A stretch of DNA of 64,000 nt from Nepenthes gracilis (GCA_033239525.1 BSYO01000024.1:5975991-6039990); one strand, 5' to 3'. Positions 12,801 to 22,490 are shown, counted from the stretch's first letter. A program made the numbers and translations. Notes: a model not told the origin generated them from the letters alone.

Positions 12801-15620
12801 GGGCACAGAGCAGATAGTAGAAATAACACATGCTTTTTTAACCCACAAAAGATTTTTTTTTAAAAAAAAGCACTAGAGCATAAGACAATGCAAAAATCTG
12901 AAATAGGGTAGCAGTACAGTTGGAATGCAAAAATCATACCCCCACCCTCTGCTTCTACCCAAATCAGAAGTAGAAATAACACAGGGGCACAGAGCAGATA
13001 GTAGAAATAACACATGCTTTTTTAACCCACAAAAGATTTTTTTTAAAAAAAAGCACTAGAGCATAAGACAATGCAAAAATCTGAAATAGGGTAGCAGTAC
13101 AGTTGGAATGCAAAAATCATACCCCCACCCTCTGCTTCTACCCAAATCAGAAGTGACAAGGGGCACATTGTGCATGTTGCAGCAGCAGGTCCCATTCTCT
13201 TTTAATGTCCCATGCTCGCACTCTGTAGTCTGCTTTTTCTATTTGACTAAAGTATACATTGAATGACAAAGCCAGGACAAGATAACAAAAATGGACTAGC
13301 AATGCAAAACTCACACAAACAACAAAGTGGTTAAGTTCCTTAAAAAACATGGAAAATAGAAAGTTGTCACAGAAAAGATAGCTTGCCTTCTCAACCAAGT
13401 GCTCTTTAGGAGGTGACAGCATAAAGCTTGGAGTACCACCCAGCTGACCCAATATATCAAGTCTTTGGACTGTGACAAAAGATCCCATTAACAAACCAAA
13501 AGAATAAAGAAAATCATGCACCTGCACAAGAGGTACAATGGGGGACAGGGGATAGGAGTAGCCACACCAATACCAATTACTAAAAGCATAACAGTCATGT
13601 TCATGTGCCATCCTAGTCCTGTCACATTAAGAAACAGGTTAACACCCACTTGCCCAATCCCGGTGCTGCAGCCTCAGTGCTCAGTGGTCGGTTTTAAGTA
13701 TTCAGACAAATTTCGTCCTATTACGGATAAAAATACATATTTTCTGAAGCTAATCAGCTAAAACACATCAACTTTGTAAGAAAGTACATATAGTGTCAAA
13801 ACTAAAAGCACAATATGAGTCTAACATTTCGAATACACTAACTAAACATATACTCCAACGTATCAAAAAAAAAAAAAAAAACAGAATGTATACACCCAAA
13901 AAATAATCCATAATGGCAATATGTCTAGGGAAGTGATAGGTCAAGCGAAAGTGTTTAGCTGGAAAGAATAAGAGAGCAGAGGCACAGTGTACTGTAAGCT
14001 TTTTTGGAAGTAGCTGTAAGAAGGGGCAGCGGTTAATACACACACTGCCTTCGTTTGCAGAGTTCATGTGCACAAAATAAACTAAACCAGCGGGCTCGAT
14101 CACAGCCAGACAATTCAAATCAACATGAATCACACTGTTACGTTTAGTTTCTTCTACTAAATGGTAAAATTATGCCAGTGTTATAAGTTAATAAAATTAT
14201 TAAACTCATCAGGGCTTAATCACAACTATGTCACATCCTCCTTTAAGAATATGCGTCTTTCTCTGAACATCGATAGATGTTACAAGTTTTAATTGTCCAT
14301 TGAGCTGTTATGATGAACCTCAACCACTCCAAATGGAGAGAGAACTGAAATTAATGACCACCACATAAGCTATCTCCCAGTAACATATTATCCTTTCAGG
14401 AATACGTAGCATGAATTAAGCTTAAGAAACGGACTACAATTTTATTTGTTTAACAATTCACACTCCGATGAACGTCCAGAAAGCAATTCAATTTACCAAA
14501 AAGCTACTTCCACGATGATTCCCCAAACCAAAACAGAATACTTACTTGTTGATTTCTTCGCCTTCTCATCTTCCGACACTCGCAGCCTCAATAGACTCTC
14601 TCTCAACTCCTTAAACGAAACACCGGGTACCCTCGACTCTGACTCTTTCTCCTCCATCTCCCTCAACCTTATCAACCTCTCGTTCAACTCTGTTAACGAA
14701 AACCAGTTCTCTCCTTCCTTCTTTGCCCCCTCGGGCCTCAACTTCCTCAACTTCTCTCCCAACTCACCATAACTATACATCTTCACGAACTCCGTCTTCA
14801 TCGTTCCCATAACCATATCCTTCTCCCCTACCTTCTCCATCTCCCTCAGTTCCTTTCCGAACACCGACGACGGCAAATTGTAATTCGTCCCGCCGATCAC
14901 ATTACTACCACGCACACTTCCACCACTCTCCCACGTCGGCTCCAACCTCAAACTCTCCTTAAACTTTGATAACGACATCGAGTCATTCACCTTGTTCGCC
15001 GTATCGTTTTGTGAAGACCTAAGCTGACGCAAGCTCTCTCGAATCGCCTCGAACGAGAGCTTAGTGCCTGGCCTGTCATTCCCTAATTCAGCACCACCAC
15101 TTTCGCCTCTACTCATCACATTTCTCTTATATAACTCCTGCAATGAAATGGGCGGTGACGATGGTTGTGAATCCAGCGGAGAGGGATCAGGGGAGGCAGT
15201 TCGGCGGCGGAACTCGGATAAGTTTCTGCGAATTTCTTCAAGAGACGTGATTCTGTCCGGTTTTTTCGAGACAGAATCGGTGCGTTGGGTGAAAGAGTAA
15301 GGTCTACGATCAATTTGTTGTTGTTGTTTGAGGCTAGCTTTGACGTCTCTGAAGGAAGAGGAGAGAGTGGAAGACTTGTTTTCGGTGTTTTGGGGGTTTT
15401 CGCTGCCGATTTCGACATTGTTGGCGGAAGACGAGAAGTGGGAGAAAGTTATAATAGGTGGGCTCCGGAACAATAATTTTAATGCAGTGTTATTCTCGGA
15501 CTTGAGGTGGGCAGCTCGTGCAGCCATGGCAGAACCTCTGCGAGAAAACCTCAGGTTCCGGAGGAGGGGAGAGAGAGAGGATGCCTGTACGTTAGGTTTG
15601 AAGGCAAATCGGTAAATCAT
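5789..15620 (-). CDS. Mitochondrial-type ribosomal protein S15 (uS15), five exons
   Basis: The spliced CDS joins 15620-14546, 13469-13387, 9569-9458, 7751-7699 and 5932-5789. That is 1467 nt and 488 codons plus stop, and the frame holds across all four junctions (phases 1, 0, 1, 0). The C-terminal ~90 residues are a uS15 domain: GSARVQ, the INHLSA helix, HKKD, then D-x2-S-x3-L-x9-L-x2-Y (DKHSRKGLL to LLKYLRR) and a DNPDYKN end. uS15 binds small-subunit rRNA. The N-terminus is rich in Arg, Ser and Leu and lacks acids, as expected of a mitochondrial targeting peptide. The ~360-residue extension (exon 1) holds about nine copies of an S-[FL]-x-E-[LI]-R-E-x-L-x-x-L-R motif. From memory, plants have such long 'S15/NS1 RNA-binding' proteins (Arabidopsis AT1G15810 type). 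An in-frame ATG at 15527 has a better start context (GCCATGGCTG) and would give 457 residues. Intron 2 uses a GC donor. Confidence 0.9.
5933..7698 (-). other. uS15 intron 4
   Basis: A GT-AG intron of 1766 nt. A possible hAT-type MITE lies at about 6503-6830. The rest has no recognisable feature. Confidence 0.8.
6503..6830. mobile_element. Possible hAT-like MITE in intron 4
   Basis: The left end reads GGGATAGCCAAACCG and is followed by repeated GGTTT-type motifs. The right end, reverse-complemented, reads GGCTATGGGTGTTCACTG. Such G-rich ends facing inwards around a GGTTTGG-rich body are typical of plant hAT MITEs. The terminal repeats match only loosely and I found no clear 8-bp target duplication. 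Confidence 0.3.
7699..7751 (-). CDS. uS15 gene exon 4
   Basis: This exon is 53 nt between acceptor TTTGCAG and donor GTGACT. It encodes AQLTTEINHLSAVIHKK, the second helix of the S15 fold and half of the HKKD turn. Confidence 0.9.
7752..9457 (-). other. uS15 intron 3
   Basis: A GT-AG intron of 1706 nt. It is AT-rich with no recognisable element or RNA gene. Confidence 0.8.
9458..9569 (-). CDS. uS15 gene exon 3 (start of S15 domain)
   Basis: This exon is 112 nt between acceptor AATGCAG and donor GTAAGC. It encodes YFHPDNLSSAEKSK through to GSARVQ. The ESDCGSARVQ stretch is characteristic of S15. Confidence 0.9.
9775..9822. repeat. ACATAT microsatellite, 8 units
   Basis: Eight tandem ACATAT hexamers sit in intron 2, about 200 bases downstream in plus coordinates from exon 3. 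They generate false open frames of alternating Val/Tyr or His/Ile on either strand. Confidence 0.95.
10380..10880 (-). pseudogene. Ty1/Copia gag fossil in intron 2
   Basis: On the minus strand the frame ending near 10421 encodes a stretch with EDQAMVLLDSLP, then TLLFGKDTLSLDEI, then an Arg/Ser/Lys-rich run followed by CFH. This matches the order in Tnt1-type Copia gag: the UBN2-like gag core, a basic linker and the start of a zinc knuckle. The frame is broken on both sides, and I see no integrase, reverse transcriptase or paired LTRs in the intron. It is an old truncated insertion in the same orientation as the host gene. The family call rests on remembered motif order. Confidence 0.65.
10881..12796. 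other. Intron 2 filler, unclassified
   Basis: AT-rich sequence. A CT-rich tract (11603-11638) and a TA-rich segment with repeated ATATC/GATAT words (12340-12600) suggest old repeat DNA, but no element can be named. Confidence 0.3.
12797..13154. repeat. 184-bp direct tandem duplication in intron 2
   Basis: The segment starting ACAGGGGCACAGAG at 12797 recurs at 12981. The copies are almost identical, with a one-base difference in a T-run near 12850 and 13030. It lies 230 bases inside the GC donor of intron 2 and carries no gene. Confidence 0.9.
13387..13469 (-). CDS. uS15 gene exon 2
   Basis: This exon is 83 nt. The acceptor is TTTTGTCACAG. It encodes QRLDILGQLGGTPSF and then a stretch ending PPKEHLVEK. 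It ends AAG before GCAAGC, a GC donor. Confidence 0.85.
13470..14545 (-). other. uS15 intron 1
   Basis: A GT-AG intron of 1076 nt. It holds an A-run at about 13865-13880 and nothing else I can identify. Confidence 0.8.
14546..15620 (-). CDS. uS15 gene exon 1 (targeting peptide and repeat extension)
   Basis: This exon is 1075 nt and ends in phase 1 before a strong donor, GTAAGT (14545-14540). It encodes residues 1-358 plus one base of codon 359. Residues 1-65 are targeting-peptide-like. Motif copies begin near residues 87, 126, 159, 189, 216, 252, 283, 308 and 335. The rest is Ser/Pro-rich and probably disordered. Confidence 0.9.
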
Positions 15621-16841
15621 CCATTTTAGGGTATAATGAAATATTTAATAATATTTTTTAAGTAATTAAGATTTGTACTTAAAAAATTTAAAATATATGT
15701 GGAAACACGGGCCTAATTTCTGAAAAACGAGGCCTCGCCACCTTGTGGACTAGAATTTCAATCCAAAAAAGAACCTAACGTAAAATCTGAAGCCCGTGAG
15801 CAATCCAACAAAAAAACAAGCTATAAGAAGTGACGAGGCAGGCAAACACCCAAACCTCCATATTCATCACCTCCCTGCATGATAAAAACTTTATCATAAT
15901 AAATTTTGACCGATGATTAACTAATAAATTTCAGGAAGAATCTTTTCATGAATACAATGTAAGATCTTGTCCATCAACAGATATCATTCATTTACAACAG
16001 AAAAAATAAACAAAGACCATCTAAAATATTTTAAAGATAAATGATAATTAATTCTTCCCTTTCTGTTTGGAATTAGCCCACCAAACCCTTGCATCCGTTC
16101 AAAAATGGACACCGACAGCAAGACCTTCTGCAAACGACTTTTTGAATGGTCGAAAAAAATTATAGTTGCAGAAAGGATGATAATAATAATGAGATTCCAA
16201 GTGCACATTACAAAGAGGGTAAATAAGAGTGCAATTAACAAAGTCGTGCATCCAATCTTTAGTGCTCAGCTTCTCACAAATAATTAACCAAAGAATAAAG
16301 GAATAACAAAAAATCCTAGATGAAAACTACATCAATCCAAACTAGCAGGCACGACCCCCCTTTGGTTGGAAATTTTCCCAATCTAACTGCAAACAAAATA
16401 TCCTATTAGAACCAATATCTCAAATCACCCTATTTGGAGAAGAATCGGGATTATAGGAAGGTATATTAAACATAAAAGCCTACAGTAAATGATCAGACTC
16501 AACCGCCCATCACCATGCATTCACAAAGATAATGTTGCTCAATCTAGAGTTTCATGGAAAGGAGTCCCTAAAGACAATAAAGAGCTCATAACAATGCTCA
16601 ATCAAGACTCTTGTAACATGCCACTTATCAGTCCATAAATGTGTGAAACAATCATTACTAACACTATGAGAAACATAAGGCCTAATATCATCCTTAAGGT
16701 GTTACGAACCTGAATCAATATAGTTCCAAATAATTATAATTCATAAAATTAAAATATCAAAATAATATAATAAATTTTAAACCCAGGTATGACAAACAAA
16801 TGAACCACATAATCCTAATAAGACAACAATAAAATTTTTAT
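15621..16841. other. Upstream flank of the uS15 gene; no other gene seen
   Basis: AT-rich DNA between the uS15 start and LINE A. It probably holds the uS15 promoter. A GGCCCG/GGCCT-containing patch lies at about 15710-15740, but I could not identify a firm TATA box or site-II motif. Confidence 0.45.
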
Positions 16842-16851
16842 CTAAAATAAG

Positions 16852-17972
16852 TTTTTTTTTTTTTGTAAGTAAGTAAAATTTTATTAATGAAAAAGAAAAA
16901 ATATAAAACCAATGTACTATTTTCAAGTGTTTAGCCGATTTGGATTTAGAACAAAGATGTAGGAGCATATCCCGAGCACCGTGAATCAAATCATGAAATC
17001 CAATGAAAAGTAAAAAAACGTAGAAAATAAACCGGTTGTCAAAAAACCAACCATTGTTGGCAGCCTAATTCATCAACAGCAGTCACAGGGAACATCAGGA
17101 GGCCAACTTTCCCTCCAACATCACCACCAGTTCCCTCAGCAAAGCAATGTAGCTTCAGCGACATCACCATATGACAGCCACTAGCATAGAGAGTGCGCAA
17201 CACTTACTAGAAAATGAAGTGCACAACCCCTCAACCGGGCAGGTAGACCAGCCCGAACACACCCACATCCATCAAAACATCTCCCCACCACCTACATAGC
17301 AGCAGATGGAAGATTTAGTCGAGGCTTCATTTCGGCAGAGGGCAATCGAGTGTTAGCTCGAACAGCCTTATATTTGCAATCGACAGTCAGGACACATCTA
17401 GTACAACACAATCAGAGGTGCAACCAGCAATACTGGCAATTGAGTGTTTGCATGGACAGCACTCATGCTGCGCTAGACATGAGAATTAGAAGAATTAGAA
17501 GAAGAAGGGGATTGCTTCTTCTTAGGTTTTTTTGGTTTTTTGAGGATAAATTTTAGCCTAAAGCCTTCAGAAGAAGTGTCCCGAGCATTGGAATGAGGGA
17601 TATGAAGTTCGTTAATGACTAGTGCTCCAGGAACAGGGAGGTGCTTTCTCATATCAGCAATGTTCCTTCTCAGCTACTCAAGATTGGTACAAGGTCTCGG
17701 GTCCCCATCTTGATGATGGTGATCAAGCGAACCTACTTCCTCTTCATGACAATTTGAGATTCCTAGAGCATCCAAACGGTCCACATCAGTAATAGGTCGA
17801 ATGGACATATGGGCAGCACGTGGGCCAGGTTTTTCATCATCAATTGATATAATTCCACGCTTCAGAATATCTGCATATGGAACATGGTGCTGGTCTTCTA
17901 TGATATCTTCTTGCTAAAAGGAACCGCACAAAGGCACATTTGCCTCAGTCTGGGCATGGGTGCCCTGAATGC
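16852..17972 (-). other. LINE A 3' region, no ORF2
   Basis: About 1.1 kb between the ORF1 remnant and the poly(A) end. No FxDD, GDFN or zf-RVT-like motif is found in any frame. A tract at 16960-16975 (GAGCATATCCCGAGC) is also found in modified form in LINE B and LINE C near their 3' ends. Confidence 0.6.
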
Positions 17973-20176
17973 CTAGAGTGGATGGCTGTCCCTCATTGGA
18001 TGGAAGAACAAGACATATTTAGCAGTAAAAGGATCCATCAATAGCTGATTAACGTCAGCTAAGGAGTTCGCATCCCAGATAGATGGTGACCGAGTTAGTT
18101 CAGGAGAGCTGCAGGTTGAGGCATTCGCAGATTCAGGAGGGAGCTGAGACATCAGATGTTGTTCTCCCTCCAATTGAACGCATATATGGCCATCCCTTTC
18201 ATTAACAAGAGACTCCTCAGTTTCACCTTCGAGTAGCTGAGCATTCTCCAGATCATCCACTACCTTACCAGGGGAACCAGCTTCATTGAAATGATCTAGA
18301 GCAGAACCAGGGACAGGTCAGCTGGAACATGGCTTCATAATATCTGCATCTGCAGCTTGTTGCCAATCTTGTCCGATGTCCTCAATATGAATAAGACCGC
18401 TCGTATGAACTCCTGCCATTACTGGGGTTTGAAACTCCTGATATCCAAGAGATGTTTGTTGATCCGCAGTCACCCTGAGAGCCTTATTCGGTGGCTTGAG
18501 CTCAGCAGCCTGTTCCACTTGAAACACAGGGGCCTCATTACCACCCAAAACCCCACCTTTAGCAGAGCTAGGATCAGGCTGACCCAAACAAGACAAATGC
18601 TCACAGGATGTAACACTTTGTTGCTCAATATCAATGTCAACCTGATTACACTCCATCTCACCGGGAGCTTCTGTAAGTATAACCTAATTAGATTGTAGTA
18701 TAGTGAATGGATTAGATAAGCACACGATAGAAGAAATTCCTGGTGCATTCTATTGAATTCCTTTTGGCTTATTCTTGATAGGAGAAAATTGAGCCACTCT
18801 GGAATGGGGGGTCTCCAATATTCTACCCATAGGGGGAAATTCCATCAGAGTTTTACTTAGGGCAGAATTATGCCCACTTATCCTACAACTACTGCTTCTC
18901 GAGAGTTTTCCCTGGAATTCAACCTCTACTTCAACAACAAACTCCTCCTCATTTGTAGAACACTTGCCAGAGGTTAATATGATTTTTGTGGGAAGAACAA
19001 CATCAATATTTACTTCAATGCAAACACGAGCAAAAAGCATACGGTCAAACTTAGCCGTGTTAACTTCTAATTGAATTGGTTTTTCCACCGCACTAGCGAT
19101 CCAACTGAGCCCCAAAGGGGTCTAGTATTCAGCAGGGACATTCCTCAAATTGATCCAAACCGGGAGAGTTGGATGATTCTCTTTTACCATAGGCATTCCT
19201 GGTTTCCATCGTTTAAGAAATAAGGTTTTTCCTTTAAATGGCCAAGGGCCTCTGGCCAAACAAGCTTCCAATTTAGCATTAGATGAAAAACGAAAAAGGA
19301 AGAACCCATTAGCATTCTCGGCAACATGACAGATGCCAAAATGCTCCATAAATGTCAAGCAATGTGGTCAATAGTATGAAAATGCAAAGCTTTGCCAGTG
19401 AAGTAACCAAGTAACATTGTCCTCCATACTTCTTTACTTTGTTGGATAATTTCAGAAGGAGGAGAGAAAAAAGCTACCTCTCCATCCACACTCTTCGGAG
19501 GGAAGAATTCCAAATTTGAGTTGGGATGCATACCTCTTTTCTGGACAATGTCAGACCAAGAAAAAAGGGTCGCAGCCGGCAAATCCTTGGATATCAAACT
19601 AGATGGGTTGAGATTGCCCTCAGGGGCTAGGTCTTCACCTTTTGCATGCCCAGGGATACTATTAACATCGTGAGCACCTTTGGGGAAAGTCGCCAAGGAT
19701 GAATTGACATCAGCAATTTACTTCAAAAAGTAGGGGCTAAACACTGAAGCTACAGCAGAACCAAGGGCTGCGGTCGAATCTGCACTCAGGAGGGGGCAAG
19801 GGATAGCAGGGATTGTAGAGAGAGATTCCCTTTCAAGGAAGGTGACGCATGGCTTAGCAACCAGGTGATTAGAGGAAGTGACCTCAGCAACGAAAGGGAG
19901 ATGAGGAGCTAGGAAAGATGAAAAGCCAGAGTGAGTTCGAGAATAGGGGCCTGTACCACCAGAAGCTTCATAGAACCCTAAGAAAGCACAGCCATTAGGC
20001 GAGGGAGAAGAAGACAGAGGGAGCACGTCCAGATATCGAGCGAGATTGGACGAAGGGGGCGAGGAGTCAGACAAGTTAGAAATAGCAGAAGCCACCTACG
20101 AAGAAGGATGACTGGGCAATAGAGGTGGAGCGGATGCCTGAGGAGGACTAGGAAGAGCCCTCGGGAGGCCGGCCAT
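17973..20176 (-). pseudogene. LINE A ORF1 (DUF4283 RNA-binding protein), decayed
   Basis: A likely start ATG at 20176 gives MAGLPRALP, comparable to the MAG start of LINE B ORF1. The following frames, broken by several shifts and stops, encode a Ser/Pro-rich N-terminus and then a DUF4283 core (about 19600-18870). The core contains a SWSDIVQKRG stretch, a GICHVAENANGFFLFRF stretch and a GLSWIASAV motif. The zinc knuckle that normally follows is decayed: only CRISGH remains of the Cys-x2-Cys-x4-His-x4-Cys pattern. A Lys-rich tail (KPKKPKKK) near 17510 may be the old C-terminus. ORF1 proteins of plant L1 elements bind element RNA. No product is expected from this copy. Confidence 0.75.
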
Positions 20177-20347
20177 GGCTGGCGACGTCGAGGAGAAGGG
20201 AAGCCAACAGCTGGAAGCAGCTGATTTCAAATTTGAAAAAAACCTACAGAGAAGCCAGAGCTTCTCTCACTATCCCACCCGGTTTGGTGTTGCTTCTTTA
20301 CCTAAAACAAGATCTTATCGGATAATTATTCGAATAAATAAAATAAA

Positions 20348-20486
20348 GGCCATTAATTATGTATTAAGAAACAATTGGATTATTTAGTCTTTGGGTTATA
20401 TCGTTATTATTAGTTTTAAACTAATAATAATGATATAACCCAAAGACTAAATAATCCAATTGTTTCTTAATACATAATTAATGGCC
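20348..20486. repeat. 139-bp near-perfect palindrome
   Basis: The 69-base left arm (20348-20416) and the right arm (20418-20486) are reverse complements with a single mismatch (G/A at the left TATATCG) around a one-base centre at 20417. Arms begin and end with GGCCATTAATT. It lies between the 5' target duplication of LINE A and the truncated end of E0. It could be a fold-back or MITE-like element, a snap-back duplication, or an assembly artefact. Confidence 0.9.
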
Positions 20487-20718
20487 ATATTCGGCCAATC
20501 TCAAATATCCAAAATACATTCCACACTACATAATCAAACAAAATACTAACACTCACCAAAATAACAAAGCTGCGGTTAGATCACATCAAAATTCTTATAA
20601 GATATTTAAGCCCACTAATATGAAGAAATAAGAAACAAAAACGTGACTTTAAAACTTAACAAGTATCAATATATATAAAAGATAATACATATACGTCCAA
20701 GATCAGAAAGATAGGAAA
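20487..20718. other. Unclassified AT-rich DNA next to the truncated end of E0
   Basis: The gypsy pol match stops at about 20719. The remaining bases match nothing else I recognise in the window. Confidence 0.4.
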
Positions 20719-20946
20719 GATAGAAACTGGGCTAACACTAGGAACAATAACAATCTCAAACTCAATTTTCCAGTGTGGAGGCAATCCAGGTAACTCCTCT
20801 GAAAATACATCCTCAAAGTCACAAACAACCAAGATGTCCTTAGCCAGCACACTATGACTTCCAGTAGTGCAGACATATGCCAAGTAAGCTCTACATCCAC
20901 TTCTCATCAAATACTTAGCATGTAAAACAGAGATTAACACAGGCAC
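20719..20946 (-). pseudogene. E0 pol fragment: protease-RT linker and RT N-terminal edge
   Basis: Minus-strand frame with VPVLISVLHA, then GCRAYLAYV, then FEDVFSEELPGLPP. FxDVFxEELPGLPP is the hallmark just before the reverse transcriptase palm of Ty3/gypsy pol. The frame is continuous with the E0 gag-protease frame once the E1 insertion and one TSD copy are set aside, so E1 landed in the open pol frame. Coding resemblance ends at about 20719 with no catalytic motifs reached. Confidence 0.85.
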
Positions 20947-21276
20947 CCTGTGAGGTTCCGAGTTAAAGAAATAATAATTAGAAGGCAATTAAGTTAATAT
21001 AGTTGTATCATGGTCAAAAGGTATGAGAGGAATCGGATGAACAGCTCAAAGAGCCAAAAATCGGTAAATCGGGAACGAAAACTGTAAACCGTGAAATGTT
21101 GCTTTGTGAATAAGATTTTGGGTTTTAATCATGATAATCATGACTTATTAAGGTGATATAATCAAAAATAAAGTCCAAGGATGTGAAAGATTGGGTTAGA
21201 AGGGTCAAAACGGGTCTCGAATGGCGAAAATGCGACGTAGGCTTGCTGCAGGCTTGCCGCGGGTCAGACCTGCGCC

Positions 21277-21432
21277 CTCTAGGTGCTCGAGCCGTGGCTC
21301 GAGCAGAAAAACAGAAGCGAGCCTGCTCGCTGGCCGCTCGAGCGCATCTTGAGCGGTGGACAGCCCGTGGCGCGGCCGCTCGCTGCCCGCTCGGGCTCGA
21401 GCCGCGCTCGAGCGGTGCGCACAGTATAAAAA
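21277..21432 (+). promoter_or_regulatory. E1 5' LTR promoter: CTCGAG cluster and TATA box
   Basis: Five CTCGAG palindromes lie in about 130 bases of GC-rich DNA, immediately followed by TATAAAAA (21425-21432). A CT/GA-rich leader (GAGAGAGAGAG, 21480) follows. The copy in the other LTR has its TATA box at 27960-27967. Confidence 0.6.
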
Positions 21433-21825
21433 CCCGTCGTGCCTTCTCTACTCTTATTCTCGCATGGGTTTAGGGTTTTAGAGAGAGAGAGGGCGTCGAT
21501 CCTTGAGAGAGAAGGAAGGAGATCGAGGCCCAGGAGTCCAGATCCGTCCGAGAGCCAGGTATAAAAGTGAAAGCATGAGTCGAGGCAAGTGTTCTCATAC
21601 CAACTTCTCGTTCTCTTTTGATGTTTTATGTGTTTTCGTTGGGTATTTTGTGTCGATATCCATGGTGAACGGTAGAATCTCGAAACCCATGACTATGGGT
21701 TAGGGAATACGTAGTTGTTTGGCCGAATCGTGTCCGTTTCGTCCGGTTTGGTTTCACCGAAACCCTAACCGACGAAAATTGGGGATTTCCCATTTTCCGG
21801 CCGTGTATCATGAAATTGACCTCAA

Positions 21826-22400
21826 AATGTGAATCCCCACGTCCCAATGATGCATATATGTCGGCCGCGGGTTCGATTTCGCACGTTTTGACCCGTTCGC
21901 GGCGTCCGAGCCCTCTAAACGGGCGCTGTTACTGTTCACCCGAGACCGGAGGTGATAATTGCGTGTTGTCACCTTCGTAAAATGATGGAATGACGCTAGA
22001 ATGTGAATCCCCGTGTTCCAATTGTGTGTATATATCGACCGGATGTCGAATCCCGCAAGATTTGACCCGTTCGTGGCATCCAGGAGCCTTAAAAGTTTCC
22101 CGTTGTGGATAATCCGAAAATGAATGGGAAGTTGCATACTTCCACCCTTGTGATAAGTTAAATCGAACCCAAATGTGAAATCTCGTGTACAAAGAGTGTG
22201 TACGAATCCACCGGACGTCCAATTTTCAAGTATCGAACCGTGTACGGTGTCCGGGTGTTCAAAATGAGATCCGATCATGATCACCCAAAATGAAATGAGA
22301 AATGTAAAGTGATATGCCTTCAAAATCGTTGTGAAAGTAACATTTAACTGATTAAACGTAAATGTAGGCCCCGAATGTGAATCCGTGTGCTGGAGGCAAG
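21826..22400. repeat. ~173-bp degenerate tandem modules in the E1 5' LTR
   Basis: The word AATGTGAATCC or AATGTGAAATC recurs at 21826, 22000, 22172 and 22374. Each is followed by a CGTGT...GTGTGTATA/GACCGGA-type context. Spacing is 174, 172 and about 202 bases. The same modules appear in the E1 3' LTR and in both E3 LTRs. Confidence 0.65.
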
Positions 22401-22490
22401 GGAATGAGTCTCAGAGGTTTCAAAGTGACTTGTGATCGTCTGAGGTATGAAATCTAATCTCTGTTGTGAACTTGGAATGATTTGTTGTGG

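Larger units (their letters stand above)
9570..13386 (-). other. uS15 intron 2 (GC-AG), enlarged by repeats
   Basis: This 3817-nt intron has a GC donor (GCAAGC at 13386-13381) and acceptor AATGCAG. It contains a Copia gag fossil, an ACATAT microsatellite, a 184-bp tandem duplication and AT-rich filler (12280-12600). Confidence 0.75.
16852..20301 (-). mobile_element. LINE A: ORF1-only L1-type element
   Basis: A minus-strand non-LTR element of about 3.45 kb. Its poly(A) end is the T-run at 16852-16864, followed by the 3'-terminal motif TTACTTAC (as read on the minus strand) shared with LINE B and LINE C. Its 5' part encodes a decayed ORF1 with DUF4283. No endonuclease or reverse transcriptase sequence is present between ORF1 and the 3' end. 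Candidate target duplications are CTAAAATAAG (16842-16851) and CTAAAACAAG (20302-20311), one mismatch in ten. Confidence 0.75.

Noticed and set aside
13147..13611. 154-codon minus-strand frame
   Set aside because: It only reads through exon 2 of uS15 into its introns; no separate gene.
14446..15615. Several plus-strand frames opposite uS15 exon 1
   Set aside because: Shadows of the minus-strand exon; Ser/Leu-rich only because the antisense strand is.
21183..21473. Plus-strand frame with Arg/Ala-rich sequence in E1 (also 27735-28016)
   Set aside because: It is the CTCGAG promoter cluster translated, repeated in each LTR; frame and length differ between copies.
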